Assembly (NCBI GenBank): GCA_027405735.1
Contig: JAPEHQ010000007.1
Span: 2,691,001 to 2,755,000, forward strand
Direction: 5' to 3'
From: Mucor racemosus
Taxonomy: Eukaryota > Mucoromycota > Mucoromycetes > Mucorales > Mucoraceae
Length of the DNA: 64,000 nucleotides
Shown here: positions 12,701-24,913 of the stretch, piece after piece
Layout: every line of letters begins with the position of its first letter
How positions within the stretch are numbered: position 1 is the stretch's first letter
The notes under the pieces: model-generated
The model's input: the letters and a program-made list of their open reading frames with translations, nothing else
Database searches by the model: none
What the model was told of the DNA's origin: nothing
Translations under genes and position numbers: made by a program

Positions 12701-12981
12701 TGCATATGTCTAGCGAATTTTTTCCTTTTTCATTAATGCATAATATGATATGCATACTCGTAAATTTGGCTGGCAAAACCCGGCTCGGCACTAATACTAC
12801 CAGCATTCATGGGTCATTGTACGTTCAGCCAGTTTGAGCAACAAGTTGTTTACCTGCTACTTACACCCACTAAGATAAGCAAGCCCATCAGTTCTTCTCA
12901 ACGAATATGAGTCCAAATGACCTTCCGTTGCAATGGCAGGTGCTTTTAGCGCTGATCCGCAGAATTCCAAAAGGTTTAACT

Positions 12982-13503
12982 TGTCGTATATTTTCAAATT
13001 TGATGAATAATACTTAAAAAAAGAATACAATTAAAACAGAATGAGTAATGAATAAGTTCTCCAACTGTCGTATAATAAGAACAAGATATCGTTTATTTAG
13101 ATATAAAAGTATGGTCCTTTACATTGATTTGACATTGAGATCCTGAGATATAATTTAAGGCACTATTGAACCATTAGATCTGTTTGATAGTAATTTATGG
13201 ATTGAAACGGATCAATCATAATTTAACTGTGCTTACAGAGCTTGTGAGTTGCCTTGTTTCAATGTTGCGCCAAATATGCTTGGATATTGATTTGATAGCT
13301 ACTTGATTGATTAAGCACTGGGATGAAATAATATGGTGTCATAATTGAGATCCAAACGTTCTTGTTGATGTTGGATAGACTTAGTACGCTAGAAGTTTCT
13401 TATATCCGGTATCAAGTCTTTGCGCATCAATGCATGTCTTAGTCAATAAATTTTAAGATGTACTGATACTGTAGAAGATGATAAAGGGTGGTACTTGGTG
13501 GCA
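12982..13503 (-). repeat. LTR-like direct repeat, left copy (3' LTR of the minus-strand element)
   Basis: A 522-bp unit beginning TGTCGTATATTTTC and ending CTTGGTGGCA on the plus strand, so it has TG..CA ends. It is repeated in the same orientation at 16336-16855 and, interrupted, at 47427-48685. The two flanking copies differ at many scattered positions, so the element is not young. No target-site duplication or clear polypurine tract was found beside it. Confidence 0.72.
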
Positions 13504-15755
13504 TTACAGCATAACAGCGTTGTCTACTACATGTTTTCTCTCCCTTTTTACCTTTGTATTAGATAAATTCTTTTCATTATTAACATGATTTCTAGTGAAA
13601 CTCTTATCACCACTCTCCACCAGCGTATTATCGTATCGCCAGAAAAGACGCGATAAGGTATCAGTCAAGATATTTTTAATACCACTACAAAAGGTAATAT
13701 CAAAATCCATTTCAAAAATTGTATCATAATAATTTTCAACCATTCGATCTAATTTAGTTGCGAATGTAGGAATAAAATACCACAATTATCCACGAACAGA
13801 TGGAATCCTCTTCCATACAACCATTGACGAAGAACTTTTTAAATGCATAGACAACTGCAGCTAATTCTTGTTTGAAACTTTCACATCTTTGCTCTGATAG
13901 ACCCAAACTGTGTGCAATAAAACCAAGATATTTTATTTTATTACCAATAACTTGATACATTGCAGCGCCATTTGCATATATATGCAGAACTAATATCTGT
14001 AATAACACAGATTGGATAATGTAGGTTAGGCACACTCAATACTGCTGAGCTGACTAATAAGTCTTGCAATTGCTTCATTAATTTAGTATGTTCTGGTGTC
14101 CATACTTTAGTAATATCAGGCGCATTTCTCAATTTATCTAGTGGTACTATCAACGTTGACAAGCGTGGCAAATTAAAACAAAAAAAGTTAATCAATCCTA
14201 AACATAAACTCAATTCACGGCTACTTTTAACGATAGGTTCCCAATCCAAAACATTTGAAACCTTTCGAGGATCTAATGCTAAACCCTCACTAGATAAGCA
14301 GAAACCCAATATATAAATGCTCTTTTGTGCAATATGTAATTTATCAGTATTTTTATTACGTAAATTTGCCTTAATCAATTGACCTAAAACAATTTTAACC
14401 AGTAGTTCTGTATGCCTTTTCAGGTCGTTTTTAGTATGTATAGTGACATCAACTATGAAGTGAGTGGTAGTATCACTGATATCAGCAAACAAATTAGGAA
14501 GTATTTTTTGCGCGTACGATGAGACCATTGTCAATCTGTACGGGCAGTGAGAGAAGGACCACGTCAATCCCTCCGTATCAGTGAACGTCAAATACGATCT
14601 TGACGATCTGGATATTTTAAATGCATAGAAACAATGCAATAAGTTATTAATTACAGTATAGAGCAAATGCTTCGACATCTTACGATGCAAATTACTTATC
14701 AAAGTCAATGGAAAACCTTCAAGTTTTTTCAGGATCCAACGCGTTATTTATCAAACAACAATCAATTACCACAAGGTACTCTTTTCCAGTGTATTCACCA
14801 TCACTATTTTTATTTCTTAGAGTAAAAATTGAAGAATTATGAGGTGTATTAGGTTTTGCTCTTTTAATCACACCATTTTCTGGCCATTTTTCAACTTGTT
14901 TTTGAATAACAGGTCGCCCTGCTTCAGCAATTGGAAATTGTCTACGACATGTATTCGCAAGTGGAGTATCTTTCTTTATGGGCAATGTAATTTTACTACT
15001 AGCAATATTGCAATATACTTTAGGACTAATATTAGTATTTGAATCAATAAATGACTTTGATTCGATTCTTCCATCATGATTTTACGTTTTTCTTCAGATC
15101 CATAAAAAATTTCATTTGGTTTTTTATAAGGATTGGGTTTGATCTTAAGTATTTCATAACCAACACAATTTGACCGATCTTCCGCAATATTACCTAATGT
15201 AATACCAACTTTATACAATAATAATTTCATTCCAAATACGCAATAAACATCATCAAATAAATCAAAAACTTCAAACTTTAAATAAACAATTTTAGAACCA
15301 TAATTAATTATAAGCTCTTCTTCAGTTTGACCTTTATGATCTACTACGCTGTTATTTTGTGCTAACTTAGTAATACCATTTTTATTGCAAATATTTAAAT
15401 TTAAAAAAGAAATTAATTGTGGTGAAATTGCACTAAATGTGCAACCAGTATCCAACAAAAACCAAGTGTCGATCTTGATATCAGCATTTGTTTCTAAAAT
15501 AACAGGTAAATAAAGAAGATCATTCGTGTTCATATTATTATTAGGCATCTTCCTAAAATAATCACTATCAAATTGCTTACATTCGCTATCAGTATCCATC
15601 TTGGATAATTCTTTTTTAGCCTTATTTGGTTCAATGCGATGAATATTGACATAAAATCTAACGCAATAATCATAAATTAAGACTATATTATCATCAAATA
15701 AACTATCACACAATATTAACATGTTTAAAGGTTTACAGTAATAAGCTTGAATCAA
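13504..15755 (-). pseudogene. Decayed Ty3/gypsy-type pol (protease-RT-RNase H), integrase missing
   Basis: Read from 15755 down, the frames form a broken polyprotein. The N-terminal frame (15755-14976) contains an aspartic protease site, FLLDTGCTFSAI. The next (14985-14719) has the RT entry region RQFPIAEAGRPVIQKQVEKW and NSSIFTLRNKN. The third (14708-13941) covers the RT palm and thumb, where the usual YVDD box reads FIVDV. RNase H follows, split over two frames (TDISSAYI, then LSEQRCESFKQELAAVVYAF) and ends as FCSGIKNILTDTLSR. Frames change several times, so it is inactive. Only about 40 residues remain before the LTR-like repeat; no integrase zinc finger or DDE core is present, and no gag was recognised. 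Confidence 0.85.
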
Positions 15756-16335
15756 CTGGGTACAGCATCGTAAATTCTTGAAAAAGTTCTCAAGTATTAT
15801 AAAATCTCTTATTTTTAAGATTCACAAAGCTTATAAGCGGAACATTAATTTTAAAAATTATTCTTGTCCAGATCATCAATTTTGACATTTTTTAATTTTT
15901 TTTTTCTGATTTTGCAAATCTAGAGTTAATTATACTAGCAATTATAAAAACAAAAAATATGGACATATACAGAATTTAGCGCTCTATTTGCTCAGTACAA
16001 AATAATAAACATTTTTATTGCAAAATATTACATGAAAATCCTTTAACCAAAATTCCGTTTTGGGGGCAAAAGTACAAAGTTTCATTACTTAACATTTAAT
16101 ATTAAGCTTTTATAAAATGCGTATTGGCTATGGCTACAATTTTCTCTCATATTGTAGTATATTTAAACGTTGTTTTTGGTATCAAAATTTGATTTTTCTG
16201 TTTTTTGATCAAAATCATGAGTGTTGGTAAGGGTAAAATGAGCCCGGAAAATGTCCGCTACAAAAACTGAATTTTCAGACCGCACATGATTAAATATAAG
16301 AAAAGTTTTTAAAAAAATGCTTTTTTATTTAAAAT
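15756..16335 (-). repeat. Retroelement leader, inverted relative to composite repeats A-C
   Basis: Non-coding stretch between the upstream LTR-like repeat and the pol ORF. Its reverse complement matches 10590-11200, 46340-46960 and 53820-54440 almost base for base (for example GTCAAAATTGATGATCTGGA and TTTTATAAAAGCTTAATATT). It therefore marks the same retroelement family in the opposite orientation. Confidence 0.75.
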
Positions 16336-16855
16336 TGTCGTGTATTTTCAGGTTTGATAAATAATACTTAAAGAAGAATACAATTAAAAGAGAATAAGTA
16401 ATAAATCAGTTCTTCAACTGCATAATAAAAACAAGATATCGTTTATTTAGATATAAAAGAGTGACCTTTTATATTGATTTGACATTGAGATCCTGAGATG
16501 TAATTTAAAGCACTATTAAACCATTAGATCTGTTTGATAGTAATTTATGGATTGAAACGGATCAATCATAATTTAACCGTTCTTAAAGAGCTTGTGAATT
16601 GCCTTGTTTCAATGCTACGCTAAATGTGCTTGGATGTTGATTTGATAGCTACTTGATTCATTAACTGCTGGGATGAAATAACGTGGTATCATAATTGAAG
16701 TCCAAGCGTTCCTGGTAATTACTGGATTAAACTTGGTACGCTAGGAGTTTCCTATATCCGATATCAAGACTTTGCACTTCAATATATGTCGTAGTCAATA
16801 GATCGTGAGATGTATTGATACTGTAGAAGGTGATAACATATGGTACTTAGTGGCA
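16336..16855 (-). repeat. LTR-like direct repeat, right copy (5' LTR of the minus-strand element)
   Basis: Partner of 12982-13503, beginning TGTCGTGTATTTTC and ending CTTAGTGGCA. The sequence just inside it (ATTTTAAATAAAAAAGC on the minus strand) does not look like a tRNA primer-binding site, and the outer flank (TAGAA) does not match the other end's flank. The pair may therefore be either true LTRs of a decayed element or independent solo insertions. Confidence 0.68.
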
Positions 16856-16864
16856 TAGAAAAAG

Positions 16865-17340
16865 CCTCCTCAATTCGCTATGGAAATGAAGAAGCAAAAA
16901 CTCGTACTTGTTTAAACTATTTTGTATGGGTAGTTTCAGATATTCTTTGAAAATTTCTATAAAATCAAATAATGGTTTAAAATTGAATTTTAAAGTTGCA
17001 CATGATTCACAGTAGATGTACGAAAAACATATCTTAATTTCATGAACTAACAGCTGTTTTAAAGAATCTTTGGACCCGTTTTTGATAGAAAAAATCTGTT
17101 CTTCTGCTTGAAAGAAGTTTAGTAGCTGGAAAAATACTTGAAATCAATGAATATTAATCCAAATGGGCTGCAGGTTTCAAAATATATACTACAGCTGTAA
17201 CAGTATCCAGAGATATAATTTTAACATCCCATTGATTTGCTGGTTAAATCGTAGGAATCAAGCGCACAGTTTTCCATAATAGGTTTTTTTGGCACAGTAG
17301 ACCATTTTAAAATTAGAAATAGCGCTAAATCAGCCAAATC
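16865..17340 (+). repeat. Dispersed ~475-bp repeat, inverted partner at 45312-45784
   Basis: It begins CCTCCTCAATTCGCTATGGA and runs through AACTCGTACTTGTTTAAACT and ACAGCTGTAACAGTATCCAGA to GCTAAATCAGCC. The reverse complement of 45312-45784 carries the same blocks in the same order with scattered substitutions and small indels. No protein coding was seen. It directly abuts the LTR-like repeat on its left. Confidence 0.7.
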
Positions 17341-20134
17341 AACATGTACTGCAATAACAACTACCGAAATCAATAAGCAAACGTGTATAATCAAGGTTAT
17401 AGGGCAGTATATTTTACATTTTTTTTTCGAAACTTTGGATATGCAATATGGATTCCAACAACCGTAACCAAATCGTTACCAGAAAAAATCCCAGAAAACG
17501 TAAATCTTTTGAAGAAAATAATCTCTGATGTGTCGTTCTTGACAGAATGTCAAATTCAAAAAAAAGTAAACAATAGTTCCGGAACCGAAAGTTATTCAAC
17601 TAAACATCAACCGAACCATGCTTCTGGAAGGATGGTATTCCAACATGGTGTTCTAGCATGACACATTACTATTAAATAACGTCTTATCACACCATTATTC
17701 TCTCAAATCAAATAGTATATAAACCCTATTAATTTCATTCCAATAAACGATATCTCTTTTATAAATTGAATTTCTATTGTTATTTTAATAATTTCTATTC
17801 TGGTAAATCAGCTTCAAATCATTACATTGTAGCCTTTTTGTATATGAATATATACAATATGTCAAGCCATTATGACTCTTATCACAAAAATGAAATAATT
17901 AATTTTTATTAAATCGATGAAATTATATATCTGGCGCTGAGCTTGGACAATAAAATCTCGAATCTCTTATATACACCACCGAAAATCTTCTAATATCATT
18001 ATCTTCCAAATCCCAACTTGTAATGAGAACATCATGCCCTTGGCCCAAACGTATACCCAGAATCATCAATAATAAGAAGTCGATATGAAATATTGTGCTT
18101 TGTTTTCATACTTTTATACCTGATTAATTAAATAAATCTTGCGTTTTAGTGTACAATAAAGAAATGAATTGCCATTATTATTTATCACTTTTTGACCAAA
18201 TACATGAATCAAAGTAGATTTATACAAGTATACTATACGATATTTATCGTCAGTAACCCATAATCTCCGTGGTTATCAGAAGTATGGTATATTTAAATAA
18301 TGGTTTAGGCGTTTTCACACGAATCTGAAGTCCCTTACCAACCAACATAATTAAAATCCACTTCTCGGCCCTTACGGATAAAATCATTATTTATACAATT
18401 CAAAATGGTGTAAATTTTACCATTTGGCATAAAACTGGAAGCTCTTGATTAGCTTTAGTCCTTTAGAGGAAATCAAAAAATGACCGAGAGTTTCCAAAAT
18501 GGAGATATCTATTACTGGGCAGAAAAATTCGGCGGTTCAGTACGATTTTGCTGTGAAAATATGCATCCAGAGGTTTCAAGCAAATCAAATAAAAGTAGGC
18601 TACCATCAGCTTTATGACGAAACCAAAAATACAAGAATAAACTATGTATAATAAAAGTTAATTTGATAAAGTCTAATGTCGATTAAAGCTATTCAAAACC
18701 AAAATAAAATACTTTAAAAGTTTTTATGCAATAACTGAGATTTGAAATTTGTAGTGATAGTAACGGTATCAAGGATAAAGCTGTTTAATAACATTATCAA
18801 CCCTCCTTTCTATCAAATAATCTCAATCGGCAATTAAGCTTTCTAAAGCCTATTCTTGATTATAGACAGATTTTTACAACAGTTAATGTATTTGAAAAAA
18901 CTTTACATGTTTTATCAGTATTTTTGTTGATTCTGATTTTTTTTCTCACATTGCACCAACGGCAGTGTACGAATAGTAAAAAATTATATGGATAGATACA
19001 CATTAACGCGTTAGAAGTAAGTGTCAATGAATTATATACATGGTTAATGGCAAAGGACGATCATAGGGGAAAAAATGATGAAAAAATCCGCATTAACTAT
19101 AAGCATCAATCTCAACTTGAGCTCATGATATCTACATGTCCGAATAGGATTAGGCGCCCACAAAGATCCTCCATCAAATAACCAATCATCGTGATATAAT
19201 ATTCACAGTATAGGCACATTCTCTACTTAATAAGTGTATAGTGATATCTAGAAATTCTCACCCATAAGGCATATCAGAAATAGCACCGGCAGGATTTAAG
19301 AGAGGTATTATATGGCTTTCAATTGTACAAGATTATTGATCATGAATGGTATGAAAGGTTAAACGTAAAGCAAGTATCCGATTAAAGTTTGAAATATAGT
19401 TGCATTGAACTCCTCGAGGGCAATTCGATTTCGCCATGCATTTCAAAGCTAGTAGTAAACTGATCTAGATTATGCTTCTTGCAAATCTCTCTCAACAGGT
19501 TTTAATTACTAATGTATCCCACGCATCTTTTTTTATTTCTCACGTTCAATACATACGCTACTTATTTCTTTTGATTATCAACTTATAAAGGAAGCAATCA
19601 TATATCTCATTGAGTCACTAAAGCGGCTCAAAGCAACCAGTAATGATTGCAAACAGATACACTCTTAAATATTCTGCAAAGATAGCCGAAAGTGACGCAA
19701 AAAGAGACGTTGCCGTAAGGGTCAAAGTGCCACAGGCTCCGCTAAAGACTACATACACATATCGGATATTGTTTTTGACGTTTGTAGCTTCGTAGCAAGA
19801 CTAAACTTATTCAAGAAGCTATATTATAGAAGCTATACAGATAGTATTCTAATGTCTAAATTAAATTAATTATGATCCAGCTTTCAAATCAACACACAGC
19901 TGAACAGGTCAGAGACATTTGCAATGTCATTTAAAGAAATTGGGGCAAATTTTAAATGAGAGGGGAATCTTATTGATTCGGGACCCACCTGTAATTGGCT
20001 GAATCAAAGCGTCTCAAACCAACTTGTGTACCTTGCACAAAGAATTAAAGAGCACACATATATTTTGATGTCCACTATATTAGACTTGTTTCTTTTTATC
20101 TTTTCTTTTCTTCAATACTATTTTATATTATAAC
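17341..20134. other. Gene-free spacer upstream of the thiolase
   Basis: No supported gene, RNA or mobile element. A 92-codon open frame at 17383 has no recognisable features. The last 60 bp before 20135 is CT-rich (TTTCTTTTTATCTTTTCTTT), a typical leader for a strongly expressed fungal gene. Confidence 0.5.
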
Positions 20135-21651
<1,517 letters not shown>

Positions 21652-22275
21652 AAAAGGAGAGAGAGAGAGAGAGAATGAAGAAACAAAACAAAAAAATTTA
21701 AGCATTATTACACATACAAAATAATAAACCAAATGTCATTTACCATACTTTTCCAGTGATGCCATTATAATGTAATATATATATATATATTTCACGGTAA
21801 AGTATATAAAGTATAATTGCATATATTACTGTCAGTTGATAGATAGTTTCGAATGCCTCTCATCGACACCATTTGATGTAACTTTAGATTGCTAAGGTGC
21901 TGTAGCTGGTTACCGCCACAAAAACACACTGCACTTGGAAACATGTATTCAACAAAAAGTGGCGATTTTTAAATGAATAATACAAAACAAAAGAATACTT
22001 TTGAAAACATCTCTTTGAATCAAATACAACAATCTTCAAAGAAAAGACTAAAATCATCGAATGCTCCAACATAAATCAAAACTTGTGGCTTTCTCACCGT
22101 ATGTGTAATTTTAGCGTTAAAAGAAACTGTTATTCTTAGCAACAATTTTGTTCATTTGGGCTTGGCAAACTTAAGGCTTTATTTGTTTACATACAAAACT
22201 TATTTTTATACAATAAAAAAAATATGTAAAATCTGTTTCTTCATCTTTTTGTTCTCTCCAACACATAAAAATATA
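21652..22275. other. Spacer with GA and TA microsatellites
   Basis: Just after the thiolase stop is a (GA)n tract (21656-21673) and, at 21776-21791, a (TA)n tract. No gene is seen. An in-frame ATG at 22156 extends the next ORF but is not preferred. Confidence 0.6.
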
Positions 22276-23292
22276 ATGCCAGAGCAAGATATTTATGCCT
22301 GGCTAACTTTTAGTTTCTTATTTGGCTTAATTTCATTCATGTTATTTATTCAATCTATTCATCATTGGCATATATTACCGTTTGCTATTTATGCATTATT
22401 TATAATGATTGGACATATTTATATAGCTATAACACCATATTTTTCTCAACCCAGTATACCGTGGAAGGATCAAGAACCCATCATTACTCAATTGCCTGCC
22501 ATTTCCATACTTGCATTTGCAGGAATAGTTGATTGGCAAGTTGTTTATGTAAGATTTATTAATACAGCCTCCAAAAATTATAGACGGTGGGGTAGTTTGC
22601 ATCCAGTCAACATCATTGACGAAAAATCAGATGAAGATTCAATGAGTGATACATCAACCATCATACTTCAGCATGCACCAGAGTATCATCACACAAATTA
22701 TATTGAAGTAATCACTTCCAACTCATCTACACCATTTCTATTAAGCGCATTGACAAGTTGGATCTATATCTCGGTCATTATCATCTATGGAATAACGACG
22801 CTAGCTTTTGTAGTGTGCAAAACCATGATAACTGATACTCAAGTATCAGCCCTGATCTCAGCCATATGTATGACAATTATGGCATGTTTTACATTATTTA
22901 ATGCTATAGCAGTCGTATACACTGGGAGTAAATGCCATTCAAAAGAGATTGCATGGATTATGGGTCAAGATAGACAAGATGCCATTATTCTATTTTTGAT
23001 GCCTCTTTTATTTATGGTAGCCATGATAAGTGCAACGGTTATTTCCTGGACAGCCTATAAACAAATCACAAATCCCACAATAAAGCCATTAGCTAAAATT
23101 CTTGACATTGGAGATCAGGATGTCACAAATTGGATCATTCTCAAATCGTTTGTTGTTTATTTACCCCTTATTATTCTACTTATTTGCTGTTCACTAAAGC
23201 GTAAAAAGTCAAAATTAGCAGTAGATGAGCAGCAAAATATTCTCACAAATCAATCATCTTCGTTAATAAATAAATCTTATGTAAATCAATAA
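22276..23292 (+). CDS. Seven-transmembrane protein of unknown function
   Basis: An intronless frame of 338 residues from the chosen ATG (MPEQDIYAWLTF). An ATG 40 codons upstream would add a basic, Phe/Lys/Tyr-rich stretch that looks like translated leader. About seven hydrophobic spans are visible: three near the N terminus (AWLTFSFLFGLISFMLFI, ILPFAIYALFIMIGHIYIAI, LPAISILAFAGIVDWQVVYV), a polar loop of about 80 residues rich in Ser/Asp/His, then four more ending IILKSFVVYLPLIILLICC and a basic, Gln/Ser-rich tail. The topology suits a receptor-like or transporter-like membrane protein, but no family was recognised. It lies 95 bp upstream of the tRNase Z start, same strand. Confidence 0.75.
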   Translation: MPEQDIYAWLTFSFLFGLISFMLFIQSIHHWHILPFAIYALFIMIGHIYIAITPYFSQPSIPWKDQEPIITQLPAISILAFAGIVDWQVVYVRFINTASKNYRRWGSLHPVNIIDEKSDEDSMSDTSTIILQHAPEYHHTNYIEVITSNSSTPFLLSALTSWIYISVIIIYGITTLAFVVCKTMITDTQVSALISAICMTIMACFTLFNAIAVVYTGSKCHSKEIAWIMGQDRQDAIILFLMPLLFMVAMISATVISWTAYKQITNPTIKPLAKILDIGDQDVTNWIILKSFVVYLPLIILLICCSLKRKKSKLAVDEQQNILTNQSSSLINKSYVNQ

Positions 23293-23387
23293 CAAATAAC
23301 ATTGCTTGTGTTCCACGTTTGTCGATAAAAAAAGTGAGTTTCAATTATTTTCATAAGAATTATACTCTTTTCTTCTTCTCTTCAATC

Positions 23388-24548
23388 ATGGTGGCACCTA
23401 TGGATATAACGTTTTTGGGTACTGGCAGTGCTCAGCCAAGTGCAACAAGAAATCATCAAGCCATTGCATTGCGTGTGGATGGCGATATTTGGTTATTTGA
23501 TTGTGGAGAAGCAACACAACATCAAATACAAAAGAGTAAACTTAAAATGGGTAAAATCACTCGCGTCTTTATTACGCATATGCACGGCGACCATTGCTTT
23601 GGTTTAGCACCTCTTTTATGTAGTATGACAGATAACTTGAATCCCGCCAATGGTATAACAATAGAAAATCAGCAAGAACAAGTTCCTATTGACATTTATG
23701 GTCCAACGCCTCTTCGCTCTTGGTTAAGAACAACACTCAAATCAACTTATTCCAACTTGGGAAAACCTTACCGGGTTCATGAACTTTTAAATGAAAATGA
23801 TCCTGTAGACTTAAATGAGAACCTTCACAATAATGAACTGCCTGGAAAGAATATAATGATTGAGAATAATGCGTTTAAACTTCCTTTATTTGCATCTGCT
23901 GATAAAGGTTACAGTGTACAAGCTGCGCCAATCGAGCATTCAATTCCATCCCTAGGATATGTGATACGTGAGCCGGATTGGCCGGGTAAAGTGAATGCAT
24001 TGATTCCGTTAATCAAAAAGAATATGGTTGCATTGAAGAGTCAAGGTGTAAAAAACCCAATGAGTCTATTAGGGCAACTGCAACGTACCAATCAACCTTA
24101 CACCCTTCCAGATGGACAGCAATTGATTCCACCTCCCCTTCGCCTTGGTCGCCAGGTTGTTATTTTAGGCGACACCAAAGATCCTACTCCAATTTTATCT
24201 ATAGCAGATTCTCCAACTTTATTAGTACACGAAGCTACTAATGCATTAACACAATTAGACACTGCTAATGCCAAGGAAGATACAATTCCCACATTTGAAG
24301 AGGTGGAACAGAGAACAAAAGATCACGGACATTCAACACCCCAAATGGCGGCTGCATTTGCTCTTAAAATTAAGTGTAAAAAGCTGATTTTGACACATTT
24401 TAGTGCTCGTTACCGAGGCGATGAAACACTAGAGGCACTAAATGTAATGGAAGAAATTAGGCAATTAGCAGTTGCTGTATTTGATCAGCGAGATCAAGAT
24501 ATTTATTGTGCTCGAGACCTTTGGTCTTATGATATCAAGATGGATTGA
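23388..24548 (+). CDS. tRNase Z, short (ELAC1-like) form
   Basis: Endoribonuclease that removes 3' trailers from precursor tRNAs. A single exon of 386 residues. The metallo-beta-lactamase core is clear: FLGTGSAQPSATRNHQAIAL at the start, zinc motif THMHGDH at residues 63-69, then PIEHSIPSLGYVI, VILGDTKD, LLVHEATN, GHSTPQMAAAFA and LTHFSARY, each supplying metal ligands or catalytic residues in this family. The length fits the short form rather than the duplicated ~800-residue form. The chosen ATG gives MVAPMDITFLG; an upstream in-frame ATG at 23319 would add 23 aromatic/basic residues and could be an alternative organelle-targeting start, but the CT-rich stretch before 23388 looks like leader. 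Confidence 0.93.
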   Translation: MVAPMDITFLGTGSAQPSATRNHQAIALRVDGDIWLFDCGEATQHQIQKSKLKMGKITRVFITHMHGDHCFGLAPLLCSMTDNLNPANGITIENQQEQVPIDIYGPTPLRSWLRTTLKSTYSNLGKPYRVHELLNENDPVDLNENLHNNELPGKNIMIENNAFKLPLFASADKGYSVQAAPIEHSIPSLGYVIREPDWPGKVNALIPLIKKNMVALKSQGVKNPMSLLGQLQRTNQPYTLPDGQQLIPPPLRLGRQVVILGDTKDPTPILSIADSPTLLVHEATNALTQLDTANAKEDTIPTFEEVEQRTKDHGHSTPQMAAAFALKIKCKKLILTHFSARYRGDETLEALNVMEEIRQLAVAVFDQRDQDIYCARDLWSYDIKMD

Positions 24549-24723
24549 TTATTAGAACACTATAATAAAATTTAGATTAATTCATTGTTTACAAGATATG
24601 TTTGCTAGTTAATATTTTCCCTCATACTTATTCTCCCTCATATATACCAATAATATTTCAATATTCACATTTAACCAATGCCTTTATCGTGAATTTCATA
24701 GATGTAGAAGGTATTATTAGACT
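24549..24723. other. tRNase Z downstream region
   Basis: Downstream of the stop is ACTATAATAAAATT, a plausible poly(A)-signal region. Nothing else is seen. Confidence 0.4.
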
Positions 24724-24913
24724 TTACAAAGGTGCGTAATCTTGCGCTCTTTCATGCTGTTTGATAAATTTAATACTATATTGTCCGATATTATCGAGTG
24801 CTGGTTTTAGACTGTCGTGATTGAGATAAGTTAGCTTTACCCTTCTGACGATATAATAGTACGAGCAAACTAATAACAGTGATTGATGTTAAAATACAAG
24901 AGGAACTCTTCAT
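24724..24913 (-). CDS. Possible small single-pass membrane protein (49 aa, spliced)
   Basis: An ATG at 24913 opens MKSSSCILTSITVISLLVLL, a good membrane span, followed by YRQK. A 40-nt intron (24840-24801) with GTAAAG donor, internal GCTAAC and CCAG acceptor joins to a polar tail ending FIKQHERAQDYAPL and a stop. Reading straight through gives a different 40-residue tail. The short hydrophobic N terminus plus charged tail resembles small mitochondrial inner-membrane proteins, but no family was recognised and the gene itself is uncertain. Confidence 0.33.

Noticed and set aside
12982..16855. DIRS-type (tyrosine recombinase) retroelement
   Set aside because: Repeats are direct with TG..CA ends and the polyprotein has an aspartic protease; no tyrosine recombinase was found.
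17383..17661. 92-codon open frame in the repeat island
   Set aside because: No recognisable motif, splice context or similarity to neighbours; composition is that of the surrounding AT-rich DNA.
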